Assembly (NCBI GenBank): GCA_052246725.1
Contig: JBQQCL010000005.1
Source of the DNA: Pseudalkalibacillus sp052246725
GTDB taxonomy: Bacteria > Bacillota > Bacilli > Bacillales > Fictibacillaceae
Reading direction: 5' to 3' (one strand)
Length of the DNA: 64,000 nt
Within the stretch, counting starts at the first letter, position 1. Each line of letters opens with the position of its first letter. The position numbers and the translations under genes are program-made. The notes beneath the pieces were generated by a model that worked only from the letters and a program-made list of their open reading frames with translations, did not search any database and had not been told where the DNA came from. Shown here one piece after another: positions 8,674 through 17,597 of the stretch.

Positions 8674-8689
8674 AAGGAGTGACTTTATA

Positions 8690-9229
8690 ATGTACTTTTT
8701 GGAACGGGTTGACCATACACTTAAACGAATGAAGAGTCAAACTGCCAATGCAATGACTTTGTTGAACCTGACATTAGGTGCAATTGCAATCGTTTGTATT
8801 CTGAAAGGTCAATTGGAATTGAGCTTCTGGTTCATCTTCCTGTGCGCTTTGTTTGACCGGTTTGATGGAATGATTGCGAGGAAGCTGCAAATAGAATCAG
8901 AGTTTGGTAAACAACTTGATTCATTGTGTGACTTGATTTCTTTCGGAGTCGCTCCGGCGTTTTTGATCTACCAAGCCGTACTACATGAATTCGGTATTCC
9001 AGGCATCGTCTTTATCATTATATTTATCATATGTGGTGCGATTCGTTTGGCCAGATTCAACATTACTGAATTTGATGGCCACTTCCGGGGTCTTCCGATC
9101 ACAGCTGCCGGATGTATCATAGCCCTATCTTTTTTGACAGTGAACATGTTTCCAAATTACATTTTCATGTTCCTTGTCCTTATATTTTCCTTTTTAATGA
9201 TCAGCAATGTAAGTGTGAAAAAACGATAG
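8690..9229 (+). CDS. pssA: CDP-diacylglycerol--serine O-phosphatidyltransferase
   Basis: PssA makes phosphatidylserine from CDP-diacylglycerol and serine, the precursor of phosphatidylethanolamine. The 179-residue membrane protein carries the full CDP-alcohol phosphotransferase signature at about residues 64-90: DGMIAR, then G eight residues on, then DSLCD. AAGGAG precedes the ATG. The length matches B. subtilis PssA (177). The B. subtilis partners ybfM and psd are not adjacent here. Confidence 0.92.
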   Translation: MYFLERVDHTLKRMKSQTANAMTLLNLTLGAIAIVCILKGQLELSFWFIFLCALFDRFDGMIARKLQIESEFGKQLDSLCDLISFGVAPAFLIYQAVLHEFGIPGIVFIIIFIICGAIRLARFNITEFDGHFRGLPITAAGCIIALSFLTVNMFPNYIFMFLVLIFSFLMISNVSVKKR

Positions 9230-9233
9230 CACA

Positions 9234-9328
9234 TAAAGAAAACTTGGCTCAGCCAAGCCTTTGGCGCAGGCTGCGCCTTAGTTGCGCTTATACTGAAGAA
9301 AGTATTTTTATACTTTCTTTAAGTACAA
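9234..9328. repeat. Solo copy of the 3' module of the GGCT/AGCC MITE
   Basis: The sequence from TAAAGAAAACTTGG to ACTTTCTTTAAGTACAAA is nearly the same as 19091-19183 and 44730-44821, which lie inside the long MITE copies. It folds into three hairpins: CTTGGC/GCCAAG, GGCGCA/TGCGCC and GAAAGTAT/ATACTTTC. TAAAGAAA occurs inverted near both ends. Confidence 0.8.
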
Positions 9329-9364
9329 AAAAGGGATTGACCCAATGGGTCAATCCCTTTTTGA
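9327..9364. terminator. Bidirectional terminator between pssA and pepF
   Basis: GGGATTGACCC and GGGTCAATCCC pair around an AAT loop, with A and T tracts on both sides. The hairpin can terminate both convergent genes. Confidence 0.93.
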
Positions 9365-9369
9365 TATTC

Positions 9370-11151
9370 TTATTTCGTCAGTTTCAAGAACTCTTCTACA
9401 TCTTGTATTGCGAGTTGAATCGCATTGTTCCAGAAGTTCGGCTTTGTCAAATCTTCTCCAAGATGTTTCTCTGCTAAATCTTCTACCGACATTGTTCCAG
9501 TATCTTGAAGCAAGGCGATATACTTATCCTCAAATGCAGCCCCTTGCTCTCTTGCAATTGCATAAATACCTGCACTGAACATATATCCGAATGTGTATGG
9601 GAAGTTATAGAATGGTACATCCGTTATATAGAAATGTAACTTGGAAGCCCAGAAATACGGATGATACTCTCCTAATGCATCACAGTAAGCTTCTCTTTGT
9701 GCTTCCTCCATCAATCCCTTCAATCTAGGAACGGACACGAGTCCCTTTTCTCTTTCACTGTAAAAACGTGTCTCAAACAGGTAGCGCGCATGGATATTCA
9801 TGAAGAATGCCACTGAACGTTGGATCTTATCCTCAAGGAGAACGATACGCTCCTCTTCTGTCTTCGCTGCTTCGACTGCTGCATCTGACACAAGCATCTC
9901 CGCATATGTGGAAGCCGTTTCTGCCACGTTCATTGCGTAATTCTGATTCAAATATGGAAGCTCATCCATAACATGCTGATGATAGGCATGCCCAAGCTCA
10001 TGTGCTAGTGTCGAGACATTGCTTGCTGTCCCTGAGAATGTCATGAAGATTCGTGTTTCTTTAGCATTCGGAAAACTGGTACAGAACCCGCCTGGACGTT
10101 TTCCAGTACGATCTTCTGCTTCGATCCAAGCTTTTTCAAATGCTTTACGTGAAAACTCGCTCATTTTAGGATTGTACCGATTGAATTGCTCAATGATGAA
10201 ATTAGCCGATTCATCATAGGAAACCTTCGTATCCGCTTTGCCTACTGGTGCATCCACATCAGTCCAGCCTAGCTGTTCAAGGCCAAGCATTTCTGCCTTT
10301 CGATCTAAATATTTCACAAAAGTGTTTTTGTGCTGTTCGATGACTTTCCACATCATGTCCAGTGTCTCTTGCCTCATGCGATTGATCTTAAGCGGCTCTT
10401 TCAGGACTGAATCCCACTTACGGTGTTGGTACGTGTTCAATCTGAACCCTGCAAGATGATTCAATGCTTCTGAACAAAAATCTTCTTGTTCTTCCCACGC
10501 CTTTTCATAGGCTGCAAAAGCTCGATGACGGATTTCTGGGTTCTGGCTGGATAGTTTATTATCCAATTGACCGACAGATAACTCTTTTTTCTCTCCATCT
10601 TCTTCAAATGGAATGCTCATCTTACCGACAACAAGATCATAAAGGTTGGACCATGCATGATAGCCATCAACCGCCAGGTCGTTGATGAGCGATTCCTGTT
10701 CAAAACCAAGTTTCTCTAATGCATTTTTTCGACGTTCACTCAATACAAACGTATATGAGTATAGATCATCATATTGCAGAAGCGTTTTCAATTCATTCTC
10801 AGTCAATTGAGTCAGTTTCACATCGAACTGTGTCCATAATGAATGATATTTCGCCCCGATCTGATCCAGCTTCCCTCGGATGGCGACTGCTTCTTTATCC
10901 TTTACATCCTGTGCAACCAGGCATCCAACAAACGCACCACTCTCATGAAGACGAGAAGATAGACGACTCATTTCTTCGACTACTTTTGCAAGGTCTTCAT
11001 GATTTTGCGGATTGCAATCCTCGATTGTGCCTTTGGCTTGTACGATCTGTTCCTCAATGGATTGTATGTATGCCTTTAATTCTTGAGATGAACTACCACC
11101 TGGAAAAATATTTTCTAAATTCCACTTTTGGGGTAACTGTGTTAATTTCAT
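9370..11151 (-). CDS. pepF: Oligoendopeptidase F (M3 family)
   Basis: PepF is a cytoplasmic zinc metallopeptidase that cleaves short peptides. The zinc motif HELGHAYHQH lies near residue 387 and the third ligand region NVAETASTYAE near residue 410. I start at ATG 11151 (MKLTQLPQKWNLENIF), because GGGAGG lies 6 bases upstream; the ATG at 11157 directly abuts that SD. That gives 593 residues, normal for the family. A TATAAT-like element lies upstream around 11184-11189. The gene is single and convergent with pssA. Confidence 0.93.
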   Translation of the reverse strand: MKLTQLPQKWNLENIFPGGSSSQELKAYIQSIEEQIVQAKGTIEDCNPQNHEDLAKVVEEMSRLSSRLHESGAFVGCLVAQDVKDKEAVAIRGKLDQIGAKYHSLWTQFDVKLTQLTENELKTLLQYDDLYSYTFVLSERRKNALEKLGFEQESLINDLAVDGYHAWSNLYDLVVGKMSIPFEEDGEKKELSVGQLDNKLSSQNPEIRHRAFAAYEKAWEEQEDFCSEALNHLAGFRLNTYQHRKWDSVLKEPLKINRMRQETLDMMWKVIEQHKNTFVKYLDRKAEMLGLEQLGWTDVDAPVGKADTKVSYDESANFIIEQFNRYNPKMSEFSRKAFEKAWIEAEDRTGKRPGGFCTSFPNAKETRIFMTFSGTASNVSTLAHELGHAYHQHVMDELPYLNQNYAMNVAETASTYAEMLVSDAAVEAAKTEEERIVLLEDKIQRSVAFFMNIHARYLFETRFYSEREKGLVSVPRLKGLMEEAQREAYCDALGEYHPYFWASKLHFYITDVPFYNFPYTFGYMFSAGIYAIAREQGAAFEDKYIALLQDTGTMSVEDLAEKHLGEDLTKPNFWNNAIQLAIQDVEEFLKLTK

Positions 11152-11259
11152 AGACATCCTCCCTACAAAATATGTAATACCTTTATTATAAAGAAGATTG
11201 GGAAAATAAAAAAGAGAATGCATTCGACATAATTGTTCCCCTTTTCAGTGAGAGGAGAT

Positions 11260-11457
11260 TTCTGCGGAATTTACCCCAGGTTTACTTCGGACAAGAAAGC
11301 AAGCAAAAAGCGTAAAGCTGTCCGAACATGTTTGCCACTGTCTTCCTTAAGAGTCCGGTTCGCCCCGGACACCCTTGCATTGTCTAGCGGCGACAACGAC
11401 CTTCACCGCTTTGGACTCGAACCCTATAGCGTGTGCACATGCCGGGCACACCAATCT
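11260..11457. other. Gene-free GC-richer stretch, probably a degraded repeat
   Basis: Between pepF and the small ORF at 11488 lies GC-richer sequence with motifs such as TGTCTAGCGGCGACAACGAC and TTCGCCCCGGACACC, which resemble degraded dispersed repeats of Bacillaceae genomes. I see no ORF with a ribosome site. No second copy is in this window, so the assignment rests on general resemblance. Confidence 0.35.
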
Positions 11458-11462
11458 TAAAA

Positions 11463-11485
11463 AACAGACACTCGCGGTGTCTGTT
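11463..11485 (-). terminator. Terminator after the 23-residue ORF
   Basis: AACAGACAC (11463-11471) and GTGTCTGTT (11477-11485) form a perfect stem with T tracts on both flanks, so it can work in both directions. It begins within the stop-codon region of the small ORF at 11488. Confidence 0.85.
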
Positions 11486-11487
11486 TT

Positions 11488-11559
11488 TTAATCAAAGGCA
11501 CATGCATACATGAAGTAGACAAGCATCAGGATCAAGGATACATTGAAAATGATTTCCAT
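11488..11559 (-). CDS. Putative 23-residue membrane peptide
   Basis: The frame reads MEIIFNVSLILMLVYFMYAC then AFD and stop. It is one hydrophobic helix with an acidic end. A GAGGT SD lies 8 bases before the ATG, and a strong terminator overlaps the stop, so it looks like a complete transcription unit between pepF and the HAD gene. It is too short for most gene finders. I do not recognise a family. It could be a small membrane protein or a toxin-like peptide. Confidence 0.45.
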   Translation of the reverse strand: MEIIFNVSLILMLVYFMYACAFD

Positions 11560-11661
11560 ACGTTCAACCTCACCCCTCTTCTGCCATTGTATTATGTATA
11601 TTTCCACAAACCCCTGCTGATTAACCTTCTTTTCCAATCCTTTTCTTCACAGGTATTAATA

Positions 11662-12234
11662 TTAGACTTTCCTTTTTAAAATCACATAAAGTTCTTCGTA
11701 AGTATGTACATAATTATCCATACCTTCTATCGCATCATTTTGGAAACTGCATGTGGCAATTCCGAGCTCTTTTGCGGGGAGCAAATCCAATTCTCTATCT
11801 CCGACGACGAGATCAATCGAGTAATCTTGCAATATGTGTTTATAGGCTGCAGGGTCTGGTTTTCTCGGAAATTCATCCTCATAACCGATGATTTTCGTAA
11901 AATACCTTGTTAGCCCGTGGTGTCCCATTACGCTTTCCACGACTTGCTTCGAGTTGTGCGTGACAATGAAATTATGGTCCGCAAGCTCTAATACTTTCTC
12001 CAAATCTTCAAAAGGGATGAATTCTGATGGTTCAAGTTCATCCTCCAGAGCACGGAATTCCTCTTTCAATTTTTCGGAAAATCCATAATGCTCAAATGCA
12101 TGGGTGAAAGAGACTTTCATATGGCTTAAGATTTCTTCTTCCTCGGTATCATTTCCAAGCACTTGTTTGAACAGTTTCACAAAAAGACGATAGCTATCAA
12201 CAAGCGTTCCATCAAAATCCCATAGTATATTCAT
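11662..12234 (-). CDS. HAD family hydrolase (phosphoglycolate phosphatase-like)
   Basis: This is a 190-residue cytoplasmic HAD subfamily IA phosphatase. Motif I is DFDGTLVDS at residue 6, motif II is IVTHNS near residue 93, the lysine motif RKPDP is near residue 126, and motif III is VVGDRELDLLPAKELGI near residue 145. The substrate cannot be read from sequence; sugar phosphates or phosphoglycolate are usual for the family. AGGAGGG precedes the ATG. The gene stands alone. Confidence 0.85.
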   Translation of the reverse strand: MNILWDFDGTLVDSYRLFVKLFKQVLGNDTEEEEILSHMKVSFTHAFEHYGFSEKLKEEFRALEDELEPSEFIPFEDLEKVLELADHNFIVTHNSKQVVESVMGHHGLTRYFTKIIGYEDEFPRKPDPAAYKHILQDYSIDLVVGDRELDLLPAKELGIATCSFQNDAIEGMDNYVHTYEELYVILKRKV

Positions 12235-12416
12235 AAATTTTAAATCCCTCCTTATTCAAATCACTCCTATTCATTATTGTAATACGAAATTAGCCTCTAA
12301 TACAAAAGTCCCCAATTATCTATTTTGTTTGAATTATCAAATAACTCCATTGACCTTGTTCCTGAATCCTGATAGGTTATTAATATATTCAAATACTATA
12401 TGGTGGAATAACTGAC

Positions 12417-12533
12417 CATCTAATCCGACTTTACTGATGCAAAGTAAAGCGATCCATTAGATGCAAAAGCCAGTTATATGTACAGGGGTAAGTATGTCTA
12501 TTTACCTGTGCTGTTCATATTGCTGGCTTTTTT
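12417..12533 (+). promoter_or_regulatory. Structured leader with terminator, unassigned riboswitch-like element
   Basis: CATCTAAT (12417-12424) pairs with ATTAGATG (12456-12463) and encloses a second stem, CTTTAC/GTAAAG, whose loop is TGATGCAAA. A long terminator hairpin follows: AAAAGCCAG (12465-12473) with CTGGCTTTT (12523-12531), plus ATATG/CATAT and GGTAA/TTACC inside it, then T residues. TTGTTC and TATTAA (12356-12383) are a possible promoter. The arrangement resembles a riboswitch-controlled attenuator, but it fits none of the riboswitch consensus sequences I know. Confidence 0.55.
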
Positions 12534-12582
12534 AATCAACTGAAAAATACATAGAAAAGAACGAAGGAGGCAGCGTTTTTTT

Positions 12583-14217
12583 TTGGAAAATGCAGATTTG
12601 ATTTTCTTAAATGGGAAGGTGCTTACGATGGATGACGACTCTCCTTCAGCTGATGCTGTAACGGTGAAAGATGGAGTCATACAATACGTGGGGGCTCATC
12701 CAAGTGCTTTGTCATTCGTAAATGAAGATACCGAAGTCATTGACTTAGACGGTAAAACCTTAATGCCTGGTTTCATCGAGAGTCATATTCACCCTGCCAT
12801 TTTTGGATTGACGTTATTAGAAGTGGATTGCAAACCGATTACCACTCCGTCCATCCCCCATCTTTTAAAGAAAGTTTCCGCTCAAGCTGCCAAAACCCCA
12901 AAAGGTGAATGGATCAAAGGCTGGGGGTGGGATGATAGCAAACTAGCTGAAAAACGAAATCCGACTCGTTTGGAACTAGATGAAATCGCACCTGATCATC
13001 CTGTTTTATTAAAAAGAGCATGTGCACACATGGTAGTAGTTAATACAAAAGCTCTTGAAATAAGCGGAATAACTGAAGATACCCCAAATCCCCCTGGTGG
13101 TAACATTGAGCAGGACGAGAATGGAAGATTGACTGGGTTATTGCAAGAAAAAGCTCAAGGGCTGCTGGCTGACCCGAAGTATGAGCTGTCGGATATGATC
13201 AAAGGGATGAAACTTGCCCAAGAGCATTTCGCACAATTAGGGATTACAACGGTGCATGATATGTCAACTCAAACATTAGATCTCCAACTCTATCAGTATC
13301 TATTAGAAAAGGATGCGCTCAAAGTGAGAGTACGTCCATGGATTTGGGCAATCGATCAGAATGGCTTTGATGGATCGATGGAAGAAGTCCTTAAAGTGGG
13401 ATTAAGAAGTGGTTTTGGAAACAACATGTTGAAAATCCAGGGCTTGAAATTCATGTTGGATGGAAGTGTCGGCGGCAAGACTGCAGCCGTTACTGAACCA
13501 TTCTTAGGAACGAAGGAGACCGGCATTCTCTATAACGACACCGATGAAATATTCCCATTAATGAAAGAAGGGATTGAATCAGGATTACGGATTGCCATTC
13601 ATGCTATTGGAGATCGCGCGATTGAAGTGGCTCTCAGTGCCTTTGAGAAGATCAATGAAACCAATGAAGTCGTTGGTATGCGGAACCGAATTGAGCATTG
13701 TGCCTTACCAACCCGGAATCACCTTTCGCGTATGAATAAGCTCGAATTGATTGCCGCTTCATCCGTCGGTTTTCTCTTCCATATCGGTGACAATTATTTA
13801 AATAAACTAGGAAAAGAACGGATGAAGGATTTATTCCCGCATAAATCTTTCAAGGAATTTGGAATTATCGCTCCAGGTAACTCAGATTTGCCAGTTACAG
13901 ATGTAAATCCATGGATGGGTATTTACGGAGCAGTGACAAGGAAATCATCCAGCGGACAGGTACTTGATGAATCACAAAACATATCCATATGGGATGCATT
14001 AAAAGCTTATACGGCTGATGCAGCCTACAGTTCATTTGAAGAGGAAACCATCGGAGTCATCAAGCCAAAAGCAAAAGCGGATCTCATGGTCATTTCAGAT
14101 GATCCGCTGCAGGTAGTTGTAGAAAAACTGAAAGATATAAAAGTTGAAAAAACATTTCTTGAAGGAAGAATGATTCACGAATCTACTCATTATGAAGTTC
14201 TGGAAAGGAGAATGTGA
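12583..14217 (+). CDS. Amidohydrolase, YtcJ-like (Amidohydro_3)
   Basis: This 544-residue metal-dependent hydrolase belongs to the YtcJ group of the amidohydrolase superfamily. It has an N-terminal beta-sandwich, the metal-binding HxH in GFIESHIHP near residue 63, a FMLDGSVGG segment near residue 288, AIHAIGDRAIE near residue 340 and NSDLPVTD near residue 430. The substrate is unknown. The start is TTG 12583, 12 bases after GGAGG, inside a run of nine T. It is followed by and overlaps a sodium:solute symporter gene, so the pair probably imports and hydrolyses one compound. Confidence 0.87.
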   Translation: MENADLIFLNGKVLTMDDDSPSADAVTVKDGVIQYVGAHPSALSFVNEDTEVIDLDGKTLMPGFIESHIHPAIFGLTLLEVDCKPITTPSIPHLLKKVSAQAAKTPKGEWIKGWGWDDSKLAEKRNPTRLELDEIAPDHPVLLKRACAHMVVVNTKALEISGITEDTPNPPGGNIEQDENGRLTGLLQEKAQGLLADPKYELSDMIKGMKLAQEHFAQLGITTVHDMSTQTLDLQLYQYLLEKDALKVRVRPWIWAIDQNGFDGSMEEVLKVGLRSGFGNNMLKIQGLKFMLDGSVGGKTAAVTEPFLGTKETGILYNDTDEIFPLMKEGIESGLRIAIHAIGDRAIEVALSAFEKINETNEVVGMRNRIEHCALPTRNHLSRMNKLELIAASSVGFLFHIGDNYLNKLGKERMKDLFPHKSFKEFGIIAPGNSDLPVTDVNPWMGIYGAVTRKSSSGQVLDESQNISIWDALKAYTADAAYSSFEEETIGVIKPKAKADLMVISDDPLQVVVEKLKDIKVEKTFLEGRMIHESTHYEVLERRM

Positions 14218-15662
14218 TGTTTAGTGAACAGCAGCAATTGATTCTTATTTCGGTAGTGGCAGTATACTTTCTCTTTCTATTTGGTTTATCCCTATTTATC
14301 AATCGGAAAATCAAAACGTATGATGATTACAATGTAGCAAGCCGTTCTGTCTCACTGGTTCCCCTTATCCTCACTTTTGTCGGAACAGCGATTGGCGGCT
14401 CAATCTTACTTGGATATATGACTAATGGCTACCGCTTTGGCATGGGACAGCAGTGGCTGGCTATAGGTTTTACCTTGACATCGATTGTCATGGCGATCTT
14501 TTTATTGAAGCGGATCCGATTAATTGGTGAAAAATACAATATGGTTACACTCGGTGACTTTACCGCTCTTCGATATGGAAAAGGTGCAAGAATACCCACA
14601 GTCATCTGTATCATGGTCGCTTATTGTGCAATAACAGGAATGCAATTCGTTTCAATCGCTACGATTTTGAATTTGACGATTGGAATGAGCATGACGGTTG
14701 GAATCTTGATCAGCTGGGTTCTTTTAACTTTGAAAACCTATTTCGGGGGACTGAAGTCTGTCATTTGGCAAGATGCTTTTCACGGGACGATTCAAACGGT
14801 AGGGATTTTCATTCTTTTTGCCGTAATTTTGTTTACGATGGGTGATTGGAACAGTATTTCAGAAAGGGCAACGAATACGGAAAACGGAAATATGTTGAGT
14901 ATTTTCAATATCTCCACTTCCGAGTTTTTGGTCTATATGTTGACAATCGGCGCTTATCAATTCATTAGACAAGATCTCTGGCAGCGTTTTTGGGCTGCTA
15001 AGGATATAAAGACTGCACAATCAGGCTACTGGGCAGCCATCGTACTTGGATTCATTACTGCTGCAATTGTAGTCGCGATTGGTGTTTTCACGAAATTCGG
15101 TTTATTGATGACAGATATTGATCCTGCACTGATTTATTATGAGGTGGTTGGTGCTGTATTGCCGTTTCCAATGGTGATCGTGATGTTGCTTGCTCTGTTA
15201 GCAACTGTCATATCCTGTGCAGACTCTTTCTTCGTCGCAGCTTCATCCTCAATAGTCAACGATATTATCAAACCGAGGATGGGCGATATCGATAATCGGA
15301 AAATGCTGCTTTATAGCCGCTTATCAGTAGCGATCGTATCCGGTGTAGCTCTTTTGTTAGCACTCTATATCCCACAGTTGATTACTTTATGGATCACAGG
15401 ATCAGCGATGCTCGTGTCAGGGTTGCTGGCTCCAGTGCTGTTCGGATTGTTTTGGAAACGGACAACCCAAACGGCAGGCATTATATCGATGTGGTCAGGA
15501 TTAATCGTGGCTGTCATCTGGCAGATAGCCGGACATCCGTTTGGACTACACCCCGTTTTCATTGGGCTGCCAGTGTCCTTATTGGCAATCTTATCTGTTA
15601 CGTTGCTTTCATCTAAAGAGCAAGAATGCATCATGTATGAAGACTTAAAGAAAATCGGTTGA
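14217..15662 (+). CDS. Sodium:solute symporter family transporter
   Basis: This SSS-family permease has 481 residues and about 13 membrane helices. Typical features are TFVGTAIGGSILLGYMTNGY near residue 55, the loop LGDFTALRYGKG near residue 110 and RQDLWQRFWAAKD near residue 252. The ATG at 14217 overlaps the amidohydrolase stop as TGATG behind AAAGGAG; a GTG 3 bases earlier is less well spaced. The substrate is unknown but presumably feeds the upstream hydrolase. Confidence 0.88.
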   Translation: MFSEQQQLILISVVAVYFLFLFGLSLFINRKIKTYDDYNVASRSVSLVPLILTFVGTAIGGSILLGYMTNGYRFGMGQQWLAIGFTLTSIVMAIFLLKRIRLIGEKYNMVTLGDFTALRYGKGARIPTVICIMVAYCAITGMQFVSIATILNLTIGMSMTVGILISWVLLTLKTYFGGLKSVIWQDAFHGTIQTVGIFILFAVILFTMGDWNSISERATNTENGNMLSIFNISTSEFLVYMLTIGAYQFIRQDLWQRFWAAKDIKTAQSGYWAAIVLGFITAAIVVAIGVFTKFGLLMTDIDPALIYYEVVGAVLPFPMVIVMLLALLATVISCADSFFVAASSSIVNDIIKPRMGDIDNRKMLLYSRLSVAIVSGVALLLALYIPQLITLWITGSAMLVSGLLAPVLFGLFWKRTTQTAGIISMWSGLIVAVIWQIAGHPFGLHPVFIGLPVSLLAILSVTLLSSKEQECIMYEDLKKIG

Positions 15663-15673
15663 CAACGTGAATC

Positions 15674-15710
15674 AATCCCAGCTATCGTTTGGAGGATGGC
15701 TGGGATTTTC
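15674..15710 (+). terminator. Terminator after the symporter gene
   Basis: AATCCCAGC (15674-15682) pairs with GCTGGGATT (15699-15707), followed by TTC. Confidence 0.75.
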
Positions 15711-15774
15711 TATGAAATATATATTCATTTTAAATGTTTTATTGTAACATGGGGTAAAAGGGGAGGCGTTCAAC

Positions 15775-16110
15775 ATGAGAAGAATGTTTGTTTTCGGATT
15801 ATTGTTTATTCTTTCAATGTCATCAGCCTTCATCACCCCTTTTCAACAAATCGATCAACTGACACTGATGCCTGATGAGGAAAATGTCCTCTCGACGTAC
15901 GGATATCTGGTTTCGGCTGAAAGTGTCACCTTAACACCCTCCACTATCAATTCGAAAGGTTCTTCTAAACCACTCTTCAACCTTCAGTCTTTATTTGTTG
16001 AAGAACCATTAGAATGTGTTCCTTTTGACTTCACAAGTGGATCTCATCGCTTATCTGATGCTACCAGCTTCATTTATGCAATCATGTATCACTCGAATTA
16101 TCTCTCCTGA
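15775..16110 (+). CDS. Putative secreted protein of unknown function
   Basis: The 111-residue product starts MRRMFVFGLLFILSMSSAFI, a plausible Sec signal peptide, followed by a polar mature part with no motif I recognise. A GGGGAGG SD lies 8 bases upstream. It is not linked to an obvious operon. It may be lineage-specific. Confidence 0.55.
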   Translation: MRRMFVFGLLFILSMSSAFITPFQQIDQLTLMPDEENVLSTYGYLVSAESVTLTPSTINSKGSSKPLFNLQSLFVEEPLECVPFDFTSGSHRLSDATSFIYAIMYHSNYLS

Positions 16111-16231
16111 AAAACTGTCGAGTTTCCAAAGCATAACGAGAGACTCTTTCTGTTTTTAAATCAGACAGAGTGATTTTGTGTTGGAAAAATAGTTTATCCA
16201 TCCATACGGAGGGATTAAAGGAGAGATAAAA

Positions 16232-16414
16232 ATGAAAAATAATAAAGATTCTTTTGAAGGTATTGTAATCATTTCATCAATCATCATCGTGTTTTTCGGT
16301 GTGATGATCATCACCGGGAAAGTGACAGGGAATGTTTGGCTCGCCTCTTTCCCTGAAGTTTCATGGAATAATCTAATTGCGAAAGAAGCGTTGAAGGATT
16401 TGTTTGATTTTTAA
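16232..16414 (+). CDS. Small single-helix membrane protein
   Basis: The 60-residue product has one hydrophobic segment (IVIISSIIIVFFGVMII, about residues 11-27) and a polar C-terminus. AAAGGAGA precedes the ATG with good spacing. I do not recognise the family. It is convergent with the permease gene at 16512. Confidence 0.55.
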   Translation: MKNNKDSFEGIVIISSIIIVFFGVMIITGKVTGNVWLASFPEVSWNNLIAKEALKDLFDF

Positions 16415-16478
16415 CCATAAGTGTAGGTAAAGCCTTGACGTTTTATCTCTACATTGAAAATAGAAGAACTACTAAATA

Positions 16479-16508
16479 ACGGGGAGACCAAGCCGGTCCC
16501 CCTGTATT
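16479..16508 (-). terminator. Terminator of the AI-2E family gene
   Basis: ACAGGGGGACC and GGTCTCCCCGT pair with minor mismatches around a short loop on the minus strand, followed by TTATTTAG. Confidence 0.55.
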
Positions 16509-16511
16509 CGT

Positions 16512-17597
16512 TCATGTAGTATTCCCATAAAGCCTGATAAGTCGTTTCGTATGGATGACAATGACTTTCGCGACTGCATATGTTGGAATCGCGAGAATCA
16601 ACCCCAATAAACCGCCTATTGCGCTTGCGACAAGTAATAACAAGATGATCGTCAATGGGTGGACATCCAATCGTTTCCCCATAACTTGTGGTGATATCAG
16701 GTTACTTTCAATCTGCTGAATGACAATTACGCCAAGGATGACATATAAAGCCGTCATTGGTGATTGGATCAACCCAACGATAACGCCTGGTGCAGTACCA
16801 ATGATAGGACCGATGAACGGTACAACATTCAATACGAGTGCAATCAACGCAAGGATCAACGCATAATCCAAACCGATAATAAGATACCAGATATACACGA
16901 AGGTCCCGATAAACACACTTACGATCAACTGTCCTTGTATAAATCCGCTCAACGCTTCATCCATATCCCTTAAAATCTTCAACCCTTCATCACGATGTTT
17001 TTCAGGTAAAAAGCGAAGAATCGAACCAGGGAGCTTGTCTCCATCTTTAAGCATATAGAAAAGGACGAACGGAAGCAGGATGATCACAATGATTATGTTC
17101 GTCAGTATATTCAAGAATGAAAGGATATGATTGCTGATAGACGATGATATATTTCCAATGGAACCGGATATTCGTTCTGTAAGATTCCCCTCTTTGACCA
17201 TTTCACTGCCTAGAAACCGAGAGACTGCAGGATGTTGTTTCCAATCCTCCATTTTCTCCTTGAAGTCTTCTGCCAATTCAGGAGCACCGTCCACTAACCC
17301 TTTCACTTGCTCTTGTAAAACAGGACCAAATGTCCAGAAAACACCTGTGGCAACCCCTGCAAAAGCAAGATAAACGATCAAAATCGCCAGTACTTTAGGG
17401 ATCTTCAATTTTCGTATCCACTTGACCACTGGACGGAATAAATAGAAAAACACACCCGAAACGACAATTGGAAAGAATAACGTTGTGATCAGGATTCCGA
17501 TCGGTTTGAATAGAAAGGATATTTCCGTCCCGATCCAAATGATGATGAACAATAATAATACCCATATGAGTGCGCGAAACAGTTTAGAATGTAACAC
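16512..17597 (-). CDS. AI-2E family permease (DUF20)
   Basis: This membrane protein of 361 residues belongs to the AI-2E (DUF20/UPF0118) family, whose members export small molecules or act as Na+/H+ antiporters. The conserved C-terminal helices read VVPFIGPIIGTAPGV near residue 265 and QQIESNLISPQVMGKRLDVH near residue 303. I start at GTG 17597, because GGAGG is 8 bases upstream; an ATG at 17624 lies before this SD. A second family member, yrrI, is at 57637. Confidence 0.88.
   Translation of the reverse strand: MLHSKLFRALIWVLLLFIIIWIGTEISFLFKPIGILITTLFFPIVVSGVFFYLFRPVVKWIRKLKIPKVLAILIVYLAFAGVATGVFWTFGPVLQEQVKGLVDGAPELAEDFKEKMEDWKQHPAVSRFLGSEMVKEGNLTERISGSIGNISSSISNHILSFLNILTNIIIVIILLPFVLFYMLKDGDKLPGSILRFLPEKHRDEGLKILRDMDEALSGFIQGQLIVSVFIGTFVYIWYLIIGLDYALILALIALVLNVVPFIGPIIGTAPGVIVGLIQSPMTALYVILGVIVIQQIESNLISPQVMGKRLDVHPLTIILLLLVASAIGGLLGLILAIPTYAVAKVIVIHTKRLIRLYGNTT

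Noticed and set aside
12417..12533. c-di-GMP-I riboswitch because of the GATGCAAA motif
   Set aside because: The receptor fold needs a hairpin between the two GCAAA segments and a GG-CUAA partner, which I could not find.
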